The translations under genes and the position numbers were made by a program. From assembly GCA_022758985.1 (NCBI GenBank), contig JAEMQC010000009.1, positions 1 to 6,131 on the forward strand: a stretch of DNA of 6,131 bases, read 5' to 3'. The notes beneath the pieces are model-generated. The model was not told the DNA's origin. It saw only the letters and a list, made by a program, of their open reading frames with translations, and did no database searches. The DNA comes from Campylobacteraceae bacterium (GTDB taxonomy: Bacteria; Campylobacterota; Campylobacteria; Campylobacterales; UBA6016). Of this stretch, positions 6,098 to 6,131 are shown in pieces (position 1 is the stretch's first letter; every line of letters starts with the position of its first letter).

Positions 6098-6131
6098 AGT
6101 AACGTCGGAGGGCTATTTTGTAGCGTCCGAT

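Noticed and set aside
1..6131. Search by eye for CRISPR repeats, tRNA or rRNA genes, transposases, toxin-antitoxin pairs and other accessory systems
   Set aside because: Almost all sequence is occupied by recognised core genes with short or overlapping junctions. The only gene-free stretches are 17, 120, 44, 10 and 34 nt, too small for such elements.

Overview
The window is a compact, gene-dense stretch of a bacterial chromosome with seven complete core genes, one complete gene of unknown function and the first codons of a ninth gene. It most likely comes from the Campylobacterota (Campylobacter / Sulfurimonas / Sulfurospirillum-like). The basis is protein sequence style (for example the ArgS and TatA sequences) and gene order. 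From memory, fabI-tpiA-pgk divergent from nadD-rsfS matches Cj1400c-Cj1405 of C. jejuni, and argS-tatA-gmk-acidic protein matches Cj1175c-Cj1178c. I cannot fix genus or species.

Layout, left to right. Positions 1-1938 are a minus-strand operon read right to left: pgk (phosphoglycerate kinase), tpiA (triosephosphate isomerase, 4-nt overlap with pgk), then the first codons of what looks like fabI at the left edge. Positions 1939-2058 are a 120-bp divergent control region, the longest gene-free stretch in the window. Positions 2059-2942 are a plus-strand pair with a 4-nt overlap: nadD (NaMN adenylyltransferase) and rsfS (ribosomal silencing factor). Positions 2943-6097 are a second minus-strand operon: a very acidic protein of unknown function, gmk (guanylate kinase, 4-nt overlap), tatA (twin-arginine translocation) and argS (arginyl-tRNA synthetase). 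rsfS and argS converge with their stop codons touching.

Together the genes cover central triose metabolism, fatty-acid synthesis, NAD and GMP/GDP metabolism, translation and protein export. I see no mobile element, CRISPR array, RNA gene or defence system, and no convincing undescribed multi-gene system. The points that merit a second look are a Gly-to-Cys change inside the HxGH nucleotidyl-transferase motif of NadD, TTG starts on both genes flanking the divergent region, absence of gap upstream of pgk, an imperfect palindrome in the divergent region, and the conserved-context acidic protein.
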